Positions 54,756 to 62,974 of a stretch of 64,000 nt of DNA are shown in pieces; the first letter of the stretch is position 1; each line of letters starts with the position of its first letter. The stretch covers positions 79,008-143,007 of the forward strand of contig JBDHJR010000003.1 in assembly GCA_039586815.1 (NCBI GenBank), read 5' to 3'. The DNA is from WVYX01 sp039586815 (GTDB lineage: Bacteria > Gemmatimonadota > Gemmatimonadetes > Gemmatimonadales > GWC2-71-9). The position numbers were made by a program, and so were the translations under genes. The notes beneath the pieces were generated by a model, which worked only from the letters and a program-made list of their open reading frames with translations, was not told the origin of the DNA and searched no databases.

Positions 54756-55151
54756 CTACGCCTCTCGGTAGATCATGCCTCCCAGGAGCGCGGCCAGAAT
54801 TAACTCCACCAGCCCCACGATGCCCCACTGGATCAGCAGGCCGGCGGGATACAGGCCAATCATTTTGTAGCCGATTAGCGACAGGAGCCAACCGCCAAAC
54901 CAGAACCCCACCGCCACGATGACGGCGGTCTTGGGACCCGGGCCGAACCGGGGGCGCGCCGCAGCGTAGAAGAAGATCAGGGTGAGCCCGGCGATCAGGC
55001 TGACCACGACGGTTAGGACCATGACGCCCGCGCTCAGCTCCATGGACAGGCTGTGGGCAGTGAGGGCTGCCTCCATGTCGTCCATGTACAGCAGCATGCT
55101 GGTGATGCCCTCCAGGACCCAGATGAGGATGCCGGCGGCGACGCCGCCCAT
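54756..55151 (-). CDS. Four-helix membrane protein of unknown function
   Basis: The 131-residue protein has about four hydrophobic helices (GVAAGILIWVLEGI, VMVLTVVVSLIAGLTLIFFY, VIVAVGFWFGGWLLSLIGY, and a last one). The MxxLTA-like acidic loop DDMEAALTAHS links the first two. No function recognised. Confidence 0.65.
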   Translation of the reverse strand: MGGVAAGILIWVLEGITSMLLYMDDMEAALTAHSLSMELSAGVMVLTVVVSLIAGLTLIFFYAAARPRFGPGPKTAVIVAVGFWFGGWLLSLIGYKMIGLYPAGLLIQWGIVGLVELILAALLGGMIYREA

Positions 55152-55246
55152 CGTGGCCTCCTTGGTGAGTGTTTCGATCAGGCTACTCCGAGCCGGCCCT
55201 ATCGGCAGCCGCGCCGGTTCGCTGTCGGTACGCGAGCATCACGGGT

Positions 55247-55630
55247 CTAGAGGTAGCGCGCCACTGCCATCAGCGCCGTAACCAGCGTCAGCAGCACTGC
55301 CACCACCCGGCCCGCCTTAACGCTGCGGCTGCGCAGCCGCTGGACGCTGGCGAGCTGGGCCGAACGCTCGGGCCCCTCCGGGGATGTCGCCGCCTGCTTT
55401 GCCAGGCCCGCTGCCCGCAGCGAAGCAGGCCGCATGATGCCGACACCGACCAGAAACGCAACTATCGACAGTACGCCGCCGATCCCCAGGGCGAGCCCAC
55501 TGGGTGACGTCATCCAGGCGGAAGTGAACCCACCGGAGATTCGCGAGTACAGCCAGATTCCCGAAAGGATGGTGAGCACGGCAACAGCCGGCATAACCTC
55601 GAGGAAACGGCGCCGCTGCAAGGCAGCCAT
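55247..55630 (-). CDS. Membrane protein, apparently missing its N-terminal helix
   Basis: The 127-residue protein has three to four helices. KVMAALQRRRFLEVMPAVAV lies across the only ATG (55630), and in-frame codons continue upstream (CEAGPEGAK) with no start codon until a stop about 120 bases further up. In related proteins I recall a first helix before the MAALQRRRF segment, so the gene looks N-terminally truncated, or begins at a rare start codon. Possibly non-functional. Confidence 0.5.
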   Translation of the reverse strand: MAALQRRRFLEVMPAVAVLTILSGIWLYSRISGGFTSAWMTSPSGLALGIGGVLSIVAFLVGVGIMRPASLRAAGLAKQAATSPEGPERSAQLASVQRLRSRSVKAGRVVAVLLTLVTALMAVARYL

Positions 55631-55732
55631 GACCTTGGCGCCTTCCGGGCCGGCCTCACAAGGCTCATAACTGCCCCTCGTGATTCGGTTGTGGTTCAGG
55701 CTGCCGCGACCCCGTCCACCCTACCCGTTTCA

Positions 55733-56092
55733 CTACATGCTTGCCAACCGTCCTGCGAGTTCGCCGACCGTCGTGCGGAACTGCCCGAGCTCTTCGGAAT
55801 CGACGGGAATGGTGCCAGACTCGAGGTCCGTCAATGCGCTGCGGCAGATGTCGTTTGCCCGCTGCAGTCGGAAGCGCGCGATGACCTGCTTGGCTCTCGG
55901 AGAATCGAGCCCCTCGTACTCGTCGGACCAGCCGGCGGTCATCAGTGCCCACACGCTGAGCCGAACGTGGTCGACCACGCCCTTGAAGTCCTCCAGGTCC
56001 TCGGCCGCCATGCTCCCTTCTGCCAGTTCCTTCTCAACCTCTTCGAGCGCACTCTTGACCTCGAACAGCCGTTGGCCAAGCGGTTTGGACAT
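55733..56092 (-). CDS. Small helical protein of unknown function, 119 aa
   Basis: The protein is almost all helix, acidic, with a coiled-coil-like start (FEVKSALEEVEKELAEG) and VRLSVWALMTAGWSDEYEGL in the middle. No membrane helix and no known motif. A soluble helical-bundle role is all that can be inferred. Confidence 0.65.
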   Translation of the reverse strand: MSKPLGQRLFEVKSALEEVEKELAEGSMAAEDLEDFKGVVDHVRLSVWALMTAGWSDEYEGLDSPRAKQVIARFRLQRANDICRSALTDLESGTIPVDSEELGQFRTTVGELAGRLASM

Positions 56093-56226
56093 GCGGTGTT
56101 CCTCCCTCCGTCATTTCGGGTGCCCGGACGCCAGGGGCGTCGCCACAGACCACGCACCGTGCCTTCGGCGGAATGTGGCCCTGGTCCCCGGGATCGTCAA
56201 AGCCCGGGCGGCGCTGAAGTGGCCTC

Positions 56227-56685
56227 CTACGATTGGGCGCCGCCGCTCGAGCCGTCGGACGGCGGGTTGTCGGTGACGGTCGTGAGACGCACCAGGTGCA
56301 CCGTGACGGCGGTGGCGATCGCCAGGAGCATGACACGGAGCGCGAGGGCGTCTACCGGCCAGAGGACGGCGTAGCCGATCGTCCCCCACATCACCACCAG
56401 CGCCACGATTCTCGCACGCCGTGTAATGGCCCGGTGCTCTCGGTAGTTCCGAATGTACGGGCCGAGCGCGCGGTGCGTGATTAGGCGCTGATACATGCGG
56501 TCCGAGCTGCGGACGAAGCAAGCTGCCGCCACCAGCAGGAAGGGGGTGGTGGGCAGAAGCGGGACGAAGATCCCGACGACCCCAAGTCCGACGCAGATGG
56601 CGCCGACGGAGATCAGCAGCCACCGGAGCGGCGCGGGCACGTTCGTAGGTCGAAGGGGAGCCGCCGGAACCCGCCGTTCAGACAT
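56227..56685 (-). CDS. DUF454 (YbaN-type) inner-membrane protein
   Basis: The 152-residue protein has the DUF454 signature: RWLLISVGAICVGLGVVGIF, then VPLLPTTPFLLVAAACFVRS and HRALGPYIRNYREHRAI. About three to four helices. Function in the family is unknown. ATG 56685 lies 9 bases beyond the DUF417-like gene stop. Confidence 0.9.
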   Translation of the reverse strand: MSERRVPAAPLRPTNVPAPLRWLLISVGAICVGLGVVGIFVPLLPTTPFLLVAAACFVRSSDRMYQRLITHRALGPYIRNYREHRAITRRARIVALVVMWGTIGYAVLWPVDALALRVMLLAIATAVTVHLVRLTTVTDNPPSDGSSGGAQS

Positions 56686-56693
56686 CGATATAG

Positions 56694-57170
56694 CTACGCC
56701 GGCTCGGCGCGAAGCCGTCCGCCCCGCACGGTGGCGCCGATCACGATGGCCGCTCCGACCAGTACCAAGTTCTTGATGATGTACTGCCCCTCCAATGTGG
56801 GCGCGTACGGAAATGCCACAAACGTCTCGGATGGGAAGAGCGCCAGCGGAGTCATGGTGCCGAGCATCTGTACGAAGAGCAGTAGCAGGGTGATACGCAG
56901 CAGCTTCCCCGTCAGCAGACCGAGCCCGATGGCCGACTCCCACGCGGCGAGCAATGGGAGTGCCACGGCGGGCCCAATCACGCCGAACGTCAGCAGATTT
57001 ACGGTGCGGGTGGCGAGATCTGCCGCAGGACTCCAACCAGGCACGAACTTGATCACACCGAACCAGAGGAATACCACCCCCAAAGCGACCCGCGTAAGCG
57101 TAACGCCGTGCTGTGCCATCCATCCAGTGACACGGATGTCGATCCGATCGAAGCGATAGTGGAGATTCAT
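56694..57170 (-). CDS. DUF417/YkgB-like membrane protein
   Basis: The 158-residue protein has four membrane helices and starts with RFDRIDIRVTGWMAQHG. The first helix holds LGVVFLWFGVIKFVPG, a pattern shared by DUF417 and DoxX-related families, and the stretch PLLAAWESAIGLGLL follows. LALFPSETF sits before the last helix. Proposed roles are in redox stress; not established. Confidence 0.82.
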   Translation of the reverse strand: MNLHYRFDRIDIRVTGWMAQHGVTLTRVALGVVFLWFGVIKFVPGWSPAADLATRTVNLLTFGVIGPAVALPLLAAWESAIGLGLLTGKLLRITLLLLFVQMLGTMTPLALFPSETFVAFPYAPTLEGQYIIKNLVLVGAAIVIGATVRGGRLRAEPA

Positions 57171-57204
57171 TGGATTGAGTGCACCCCTTAGATGGTCGGG
57201 CTTC

Positions 57205-57579
57205 TCACCCCCGCATCCCCAGGTACATGCCTCCAAAATAGGGAACCAGCCAAACCAGCCAAACGAACATGCTGTAGTGATGGAAGCCGCTTCTCGCCTC
57301 TTCACTACCTTGGCGGGATACCCAGGTGGCCCAGAGAGCGTGCAGCAGCATGAGCCAGAGCGCTATCTGTCCGGTCAGCGTGTGTGCCTCCCGCAGGTCG
57401 AACGGCCCCTCGGCCATGCGGTGCATGACCCACGTGCCGGATACGTCGAATGCGAAGCCAGTCCAGAACGCCACTACATGCCACGGCTTCAGGTAGCGGG
57501 CGATGCGCTCGGCCCACACCCCCAGCGAGTAGAACGCCAGGGCCAGCGTGATGAGAACGGTCGAAACTATCAGGGTCAT
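57205..57579 (-). CDS. Integral membrane protein (TIGR03987/HsmA-like)
   Basis: The 124-residue protein has four helices. Features are YSLGVWAERIARYLKPWHVV, FDVSGTWVMHRM and HTLTGQIALWLMLLHALWA, with several histidines and a Trp near membrane faces, possibly cofactor-binding. Its ATG overlaps the stop of the DUF5808-like gene by 4 bp. Function unknown. Confidence 0.72.
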   Translation of the reverse strand: MTLIVSTVLITLALAFYSLGVWAERIARYLKPWHVVAFWTGFAFDVSGTWVMHRMAEGPFDLREAHTLTGQIALWLMLLHALWATWVSRQGSEEARSGFHHYSMFVWLVWLVPYFGGMYLGMRG

Positions 57580-57881
57580 CGCGGTCCCGCGGCGATGTAG
57601 TATGCGATTCTCACGAGTATCAACACGCCTACCGCGGTAACTGCGAACAGACCCAGCCCGTTTGTCACGCCATTGATCCACAGGATCGTGGCCGGACCGA
57701 TCGCAACGAGAATGAAGGCGAGCAACGTCGGTAGTACGAATCGGTGGCCGAAGTTCCAGGTGCATCCGATGAGAATGCGGTTCCGCACGATCACGCGGGG
57801 GTCTTCGCGGCAGGCGTAGATGATGCCGAGGGTCCAGTGCCGATCGTCGTTGCGCAGGGCTTCAGCTTCGTCTCGTGTCAT
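57576..57881 (-). CDS. DUF5808-like membrane protein
   Basis: The 101-residue protein starts with DDRHWTLGIIYACREDPRVI, then ILIGCTWNFGHR, which matches the DUF5808 cytoplasmic motif, followed by two membrane helices. The family is of unknown function and often found near DUF1648-type proteins. Overlaps the next gene by 4 bp. Confidence 0.8.
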   Translation of the reverse strand: MTRDEAEALRNDDRHWTLGIIYACREDPRVIVRNRILIGCTWNFGHRFVLPTLLAFILVAIGPATILWINGVTNGLGLFAVTAVGVLILVRIAYYIAAGPR

Positions 57882-57888
57882 GGTGTAC

Positions 57889-58563
57889 CTATGGCGTGAT
57901 CGTTCGTGTTGGCTCACCAGCCTCATCCAAGAACGTGATGCTTGGTTGCCCGAGACTATCGACCTGCAGGGTGAGCCGCGGCCTCCCGGACGGATCGGAC
58001 AGGGTCACGACAGACGCCCGGGAGTAGTTGCGCCCGACGAAGAGTCGGCGCGACACGATGTCCTGCCGTGGGATCCGAGCCTGGTAGTGTCTGAGCAGCG
58101 AATCGCGTACTGGGGCGGAGGGCGCCGTTTCTATTGCCCGGTAGGCCTCCTTGAGCAGGTCGCTCAGTGTGTCGGGGCGTTCCTGAATTGTGAGTCCCTG
58201 CCGCTTGCGACTGCCCGAGTGGTCGTACTGAAGCGCGACGATCTGGTCGTTGCCGTACTGGTCGAAGGTGAGGATCGCCCCGGCGTCGATTTCCCCGTCC
58301 TCGTTTCGCGTACCGGTGTATACCAACCCACCGGCCTCGTGGCCGTCTTCATTGATGAACAGGAGTCCGGCGAGGGATGCACGTCGGGGGGGATAACCTC
58401 CGGCCAGGATCACCCGCGTTCGGCCGGCCGAATCCACTACGTTGATCCGGCTCACCGTGATTTCATCGAACACCTCACCCGACTGCTGGTGCGAGAACGC
58501 GGAAACAACGAGTCCGACCAGTAATGCAGTGGATGCTACGGCGTACAGTCGAAGCAGACGCAT
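57889..58563 (-). CDS. Exported protein with beta-sheet repeats, unknown function
   Basis: The 224-residue protein has a signal peptide (VASTALLVGLVVSAFS). The mature part carries a repeated pattern of a hydrophobic strand, Asp, Gly-Arg, strand: NVVDSAGRTRVILAGG, TLSDPSGRPRLTLQVD, TFLDEAGEPTRTI. It may be a small beta-helix or sheet that binds another envelope component. No enzyme motif. Confidence 0.65.
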   Translation of the reverse strand: MRLLRLYAVASTALLVGLVVSAFSHQQSGEVFDEITVSRINVVDSAGRTRVILAGGYPPRRASLAGLLFINEDGHEAGGLVYTGTRNEDGEIDAGAILTFDQYGNDQIVALQYDHSGSRKRQGLTIQERPDTLSDLLKEAYRAIETAPSAPVRDSLLRHYQARIPRQDIVSRRLFVGRNYSRASVVTLSDPSGRPRLTLQVDSLGQPSITFLDEAGEPTRTITP

Positions 58564-58668
58564 GTCAAACCTCCGGTCCGTCGCTTGTCGGTGTCAGGAT
58601 GGCTCATGGCCGGGACTCGCAGATGGTGTCTCGTAGCGCTCCGGTCACTGTCGTGATTCGAGAGTCTT

Positions 58669-58734
58669 CTAGGCACCGTCGCAGGACCAGCTGCCGGCGA
58701 AGCCGGTCGCGCCGGTGATGAGGGCTCGGTATCC
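58669..58734 (-). pseudogene. Remnant of an NAD-dependent epimerase/dehydratase gene
   Basis: The frame from 58734 down to the stop at 58669 reads GYRALITGATGFAGS followed by WSCDGA and stop. ALITGATGFAGS is the Rossmann nucleotide-binding start of NAD-dependent sugar epimerases/dehydratases (GxxGxxG). No start codon, and the rest of such a gene is not found here. The simplest reading is a decayed fragment between the exported-protein and TspO genes. Confidence 0.6.
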
Positions 58735-58766
58735 CGGTGTCAGTGATCATTGGTTTCGCATCGTGG

Positions 58767-59240
58767 CTAGCCGCTGTTCCGCAGCCAGATCGATGCGTTC
58801 AACGCCGTGGCGTAGCTGACCCACACGATGTAGGGCAGCAGTAGCCCGCCGGCGAGCGGCCGCGCCCGCCAGAACAGCATGACGACTGCGAGGATCAAGA
58901 CCCAGAGCACCACGATGTCCACCAGAGCCAGGCCGATGCGGTGGAAGCCGAAGAAGAACCACGACCACAGCGCATTGACTGCCAACTGCGCCACGAACAG
59001 TGCGAGGGCGGGAGTGACATTGAGTTTGGCCCTTTGCTCCCACACCATCCAGGCGGCCACACCCATAAGCACATACAGCGTTGTCCACACGGGGCCGAAC
59101 AACCAGTTGGGCGGCGTCCACGCCGGCTTGTCGAGCGCGGCGTACCATGCGCCAGGCTGGGTGGCTACGGCGCCCATGGCACCGGCGGCGAGCGAGCCGA
59201 CGATCCACAGTGCGAGCGCAACGAGTGAGCGTGTCGCCAT
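58767..59240 (-). CDS. TspO/MBR family membrane protein
   Basis: The 157-residue five-helix protein has the family signature W-Y-x-x-L-x-K-P-x-W-x-P-P-x-W-x-F-x-P-V-W (around residues 35-60) and ALWSWFFFG. TspO proteins bind tetrapyrroles and other small hydrophobic molecules in the membrane and are linked to stress. I use ATG 59240. A 10-bp hairpin lies between it and the thioesterase. Confidence 0.93.
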   Translation of the reverse strand: MATRSLVALALWIVGSLAAGAMGAVATQPGAWYAALDKPAWTPPNWLFGPVWTTLYVLMGVAAWMVWEQRAKLNVTPALALFVAQLAVNALWSWFFFGFHRIGLALVDIVVLWVLILAVVMLFWRARPLAGGLLLPYIVWVSYATALNASIWLRNSG

Positions 59241-59310
59241 GCTGTGCGCAAGCTGCACACGGATGAACCCACCCGTCAACAGCGATGCCGGGAAGTGGGG
59301 CCGGTAGGAG

Positions 59311-59337
59311 CGGGGCGGCCCGCTTGGGGCCGCCCCG
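59311..59337. terminator. GC-rich hairpin between thioesterase and TspO genes
   Basis: Perfect 10-bp stem CGGGGCGGCC / GGCCGCCCCG with a 7-base loop, 15 bases after the thioesterase stop (minus strand). No U-run follows; terminator-like. Confidence 0.5.
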
Positions 59338-59351
59338 GCCGTCGCTCAATC

Positions 59352-59762
59352 TTATTCGGAAACCGAAAACCGCTCACGGACCTCAGGGCTGACTTCCGTG
59401 GGCCGTCCCGTGGTCGGATCGATAGGACACCACAGCGTGCGGGCCCGGGCGAGGAGCTTTCCGTCCCCCTCACGCTCCAGCTCGGTATGCCGCTCGAAGA
59501 GGTTGTCGGACGCGGTGCCCACCCAGGTGCGCGCGAGAATCACGTCGTTGGGCAGCGCCGGGCGTCGATAGTCGATCTCATGACGCACCACCACCCACAG
59601 CAGCTTCTCTTGATCGATCTTCGGGGCGGCAGCCCGCCAGTGAGCAACGGCCGCGTCCTGGACCCAACGCAGGAAGACCACGTTGTTGACGTGCCCGAGT
59701 TGATCGATGTCCGTCGGCTGGACCGGTATTCGCAGCTCGAAGCGCTCAGCATCGTCGGCCAC
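59352..59762 (-). CDS. 4-hydroxybenzoyl-CoA thioesterase-fold acyl-CoA thioesterase
   Basis: The 136-residue hot-dog-fold protein has the 4HBT active-site stretch PTDIDQLGHVNNVVFLRWVQD, with catalytic Asp and His/Asn. RHEIDYRRPALPND follows. It probably hydrolyses acyl-CoA or aryl-CoA thioesters; substrate unknown. GTG 59762 has GGGAG upstream; the frame stays open to 59846 and would then overlap the DUF5996 gene. Confidence 0.87.
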   Translation of the reverse strand: MADDAERFELRIPVQPTDIDQLGHVNNVVFLRWVQDAAVAHWRAAAPKIDQEKLLWVVVRHEIDYRRPALPNDVILARTWVGTASDNLFERHTELEREGDGKLLARARTLWCPIDPTTGRPTEVSPEVRERFSVSE

Positions 59763-59800
59763 TGGCAGCTCCCGTGGTGAGTCGAGTTCAGTCCCCCTGC

Positions 59801-60730
59801 CTACAATTCGCTGAGCGGCGGCACCGTGAGCCCGGCCACGTCCCATCCCGCGAGCCTGGCGCCCGCCTGGTACGCCGATTCGAGGTAATCCAGCAGTGCC
59901 TGGCGCGGATCGGGTTCCCGGCGCAAGTCGTCATACATCAGCATACCCATTGGGCTGCCACCCACGTCGGCCCAGCTTGCGGCGCTCGGTGACAGTGGCT
60001 CTTTGTCCAGCCCCTCGGGCGACGGGAACGTATAGGAGTAGAACGCCGGGGCTCTGACGTTTTCGTCTCCCGCCCAGAAGCCGAAGCTGATTACTTCGTG
60101 CGAGTACGCGTCCTTATCCGCCAGTGTGCGGTCCGGCGCCAGGGGTGGCTCCTGCTTGCCGGAAAAGCGGGTCACAGCCAGGTCCATGTGATGCCAGTAT
60201 AGGTGCACCGGGCAGGTCTTGCCGTAGAACCGTCCGCTGAACTCCTCGAACACCCCATTTACCCACTGCAGGATGCGCAGGTAGCGCTCGACGTACTCCC
60301 GCTGGTACGAGGCATACTCCGTGATCTTCGGAAAGGGTTCGGTCACCGGGAGATCGTAAGGCTTGTCCACGATGTGCGGGTCAATGCCGCACCGCTCAAG
60401 CGCGTCGAACAACTTCGCGTGAAACGCTGCGACGCTCAGCCCTTGTTCGAGCGGGATGGTCTCCGACTCGCCGCGACTGGTGACCAGCTCCAGGCGGTGT
60501 GCCAGGAGGTTCAGCGTGATCTCGAACGTCTCGAAGCCGTCGGCGTAGGGAATGGCGTGCGTGGTGAGCCCGCTGGGGCCGACGTAGAGTGTGATGCCCC
60601 ACCAGTGGTTCTTTCGCGGCATCATCTTCAGCCGGATCTTGCCGATGATCTGCGCGAACAGATGCAGCGTCATCTTGCTGTCCTCCCACGCGTCCAGTGG
60701 CAGTTCCGGCAGCTGCGGTTTCTGGTTCAT
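59801..60730 (-). CDS. DUF5996 family protein
   Basis: The 309-residue protein matches DUF5996: LPELPLDAWEDSKMTLHLFA, RLKMMPRKNHWWGITLYV and GLTTHAIPYADG. The middle carries VHLYWHHMDLAVTRFSG and SYTFPSPEGL. No catalytic role is established; conserved His/Trp residues hint at binding or enzymatic function. Downstream of msrA and overlapped by it at the start (ATGA). Confidence 0.9.
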   Translation of the reverse strand: MNQKPQLPELPLDAWEDSKMTLHLFAQIIGKIRLKMMPRKNHWWGITLYVGPSGLTTHAIPYADGFETFEITLNLLAHRLELVTSRGESETIPLEQGLSVAAFHAKLFDALERCGIDPHIVDKPYDLPVTEPFPKITEYASYQREYVERYLRILQWVNGVFEEFSGRFYGKTCPVHLYWHHMDLAVTRFSGKQEPPLAPDRTLADKDAYSHEVISFGFWAGDENVRAPAFYSYTFPSPEGLDKEPLSPSAASWADVGGSPMGMLMYDDLRREPDPRQALLDYLESAYQAGARLAGWDVAGLTVPPLSEL

Positions 60731-61278
60731 AGCGCCCGCCTCAGCTTCTCCATGAACGTTGCTCTCGCCTTCGCCACCTTGGGTGCCACGATGGCCTGGC
60801 AGTAGGGCTGTTCGGCGTTCCTACGGTAGTAATCCTGGTGGTACTCCTCGGCCGGGTAGAACGTGTCGAGCGCCTGCACTTCGGTGACGATCGGATCGTC
60901 CCATACGGTGCCCTGATCGAGCTCCGCGATCACCCCTTCCGCCGTCATCCTCTGCTCGTCGCTGTGGTAGTAGATTGCCGAGCGGTACTGCGTACCGCTG
61001 TCGGGTCCCTGCCGGTTGAGCGTCGTTGGGTCGTGCACGGTGAAGAACACCTCGAGCAGCTCGCGGAACGAGATGACCTCGGGATCGAAGGTGACCTGCA
61101 CGACCTCAGCGTGCCCCGAGACGCCCATGCACACCAACTCGTACGACGGGTTGGGGACGTGACCGCCGGCGTAGCCCGACACGACCCGCTCCACGCCGGC
61201 CAGCTCCAAGAACACCGCCTCGATGCACCAGAAGCAGCCTCCGGCGAGAGTGGCGACCTCCTGCTTCCGTTCGGTCAT
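60727..61278 (-). CDS. msrA: Peptide-methionine (S)-S-oxide reductase
   Basis: MsrA repairs oxidised methionine (S-sulfoxide) in proteins. The 183-residue protein has the catalytic motif GCFWC (C15, C18), GYAGGHVPNPSYE and the QYRSAIYY motif. A C-terminal PYCQAI cysteine could act as a resolving residue. No msrB is adjacent. The stop overlaps the DUF5996 start by 4 bp. Confidence 0.97.
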   Translation of the reverse strand: MTERKQEVATLAGGCFWCIEAVFLELAGVERVVSGYAGGHVPNPSYELVCMGVSGHAEVVQVTFDPEVISFRELLEVFFTVHDPTTLNRQGPDSGTQYRSAIYYHSDEQRMTAEGVIAELDQGTVWDDPIVTEVQALDTFYPAEEYHQDYYRRNAEQPYCQAIVAPKVAKARATFMEKLRRAL

Positions 61279-61293
61279 AGAGCTGCCATTCAC

Positions 61294-62907
61294 CTACGCG
61301 TGCGGCAGGCTCACGCCGCCGTACGGCACCGCGGCGAGGTAGGCCATCTCGCGGTCCCAGGTGGTGAGGTCGTTCAGCGACAGCTGGCTGAGGTGGGTGT
61401 GCCCGCAGGCGCGCGCGAGCACCTTCATTAGGTCCACAGCTGCGTTCAGGAAGCGCGCGAGCCGCTCGGCTCCAACCTGCACTGGCAGCCGCGACCGCAG
61501 GTGTGGTTTCTGTGTGGCGATGCCAACGGGGCAGTTGTTGGTGTGGCAGGCCCGCATGGCGATGCATCCGATCGCCTGCATGGCCGCGTTCGACACCGCG
61601 ACACCGTCTGCTCCCAGCGCCAGCGCCTTGGCGAAGTCGGCCGGCGTGCGCAGACCGCCAGTGATGATGAGCGTGACCTGCCCGGCGCCCGCAGCATGCA
61701 GGTGACGCCGCGCCCGCGCCAACGCGGGAATCGTGGGCACCGATATGTTGTCGCGGAAGATGAGCGGTGCTGCGCCGGTGGCCCCGCCTCGCCCGTCCAG
61801 GATTATGTAATCCACGCCGATCTCGAGTGCTGCATCGATGTCCTGCTCGATGTGCTGCGCCGAGAGCTTGAATCCGATGGGGATCCCGCCGGTGGCGTCA
61901 CGCACCTCCTCGGCAAAGGCGCGGAAATCGGCCGGCTTCGTCCAGTCGGGAAAACGCGCGGGGGACACGGCGGACCTTCCCTCCTCCAGTCCCCGCACCT
62001 CGGCGATCTTGCCTTTCACCTTCTCTCCCGGCAGGTGTCCGCCCGTCCCGGTCTTCGCGGCCTGACCACCCTTGAAGTGCATCGCCTGGACCTTCTGGAG
62101 CTTGTCCATCGAGAACCCGAACCGCGCCGAGGCCAACTCGTACAGATAGTGCGAGTTCTCGGCCTGCTCCTCGGGCAGCATGCCGCCTTCACCTGATGCG
62201 ATGCCCGTGCCGGCTAGCTCGGCGCCGCGGGCGAGCGCGACCTTCGCTTCCTCGGAGAGCGCGCCGAAGCTCATGTCGGAAACGAAGAGTGGGATCTCGA
62301 GCCGCAACGGCTTCTTTGCCGCCGGGCCGATCGTGAGGTCGCTTCCCACGTCCACGTCGTCGAGCTGAGGCGGAGTGGCGAGCTGCGCGGTCACGAACTG
62401 TATGCTCTCCCAGCGCGGCAGCTCGGGGCCCGGGACCCCCATCGCCTCCACGGGACCGTGCGCACCCTTCAGGCCCTGTGCCGCGAGCCCCTGGATCGTC
62501 CGGGTGTGTGGCTCCGCGGGGGTGCCGTGCACGTCCTGGTACGTGCCCTGGTATGCTTCCCGGTCGAATGGTTGTGGGTTCCGCCGCTCCCACTCGGCTA
62601 TCTCGTCGACGTCAACCCACACTGCGTCGTCCTCCACCCAGGCGGAGAACTTGTGGAGGCGCTCGGCATTGTTGTATTCGCTGATGCCGGTGCGGAAACG
62701 GAAATCCCACTGGTGGACTCCGCAGATGAGGTTTTCGCCCTGGATCGATCCGTCGGCCAGCAATGCCCCACGATGCAGGCAGCGGCCGTACAGCACCGAG
62801 ACCTCTTCACCGTACCGGATGACGACGAGGTCCACGTTCCCCACGAGGGCGTGGGTGGGGGTGCGGTCCGCTAGCGTGGTCCACTCGGCGATACGTTGTT
62901 TCTGCAT
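61294..62907 (-). CDS. Rieske 2Fe-2S domain fused to glutamate synthase-type FMN domain
   Basis: The 537-residue protein starts with a Rieske domain (~1-105) with ligands C43, H45, C62 and H65 (CLHRG, CGVHQWDF). The C-terminal part (~160-510) is the GltS/FMN domain: GEGGMLPEEQ, AKTGTGGHLPGEKV, DGRGGATGAAP. The 3Fe-4S site is C448-x5-C454-x4-C459. It lacks the N-terminal glutaminase domain of real glutamate synthase. Likely a redox enzyme in which the Rieske centre passes electrons to FMN; substrate unknown. The gene sits 15 bases upstream of msrA. Confidence 0.93.
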   Translation of the reverse strand: MQKQRIAEWTTLADRTPTHALVGNVDLVVIRYGEEVSVLYGRCLHRGALLADGSIQGENLICGVHQWDFRFRTGISEYNNAERLHKFSAWVEDDAVWVDVDEIAEWERRNPQPFDREAYQGTYQDVHGTPAEPHTRTIQGLAAQGLKGAHGPVEAMGVPGPELPRWESIQFVTAQLATPPQLDDVDVGSDLTIGPAAKKPLRLEIPLFVSDMSFGALSEEAKVALARGAELAGTGIASGEGGMLPEEQAENSHYLYELASARFGFSMDKLQKVQAMHFKGGQAAKTGTGGHLPGEKVKGKIAEVRGLEEGRSAVSPARFPDWTKPADFRAFAEEVRDATGGIPIGFKLSAQHIEQDIDAALEIGVDYIILDGRGGATGAAPLIFRDNISVPTIPALARARRHLHAAGAGQVTLIITGGLRTPADFAKALALGADGVAVSNAAMQAIGCIAMRACHTNNCPVGIATQKPHLRSRLPVQVGAERLARFLNAAVDLMKVLARACGHTHLSQLSLNDLTTWDREMAYLAAVPYGGVSLPHA

Positions 62908-62974
62908 GTCTCACCTCAACCGCGGTCGATGTCACTCGGTTCCATTGGAACGCGGAAGGACTGACGCCGGCCAG

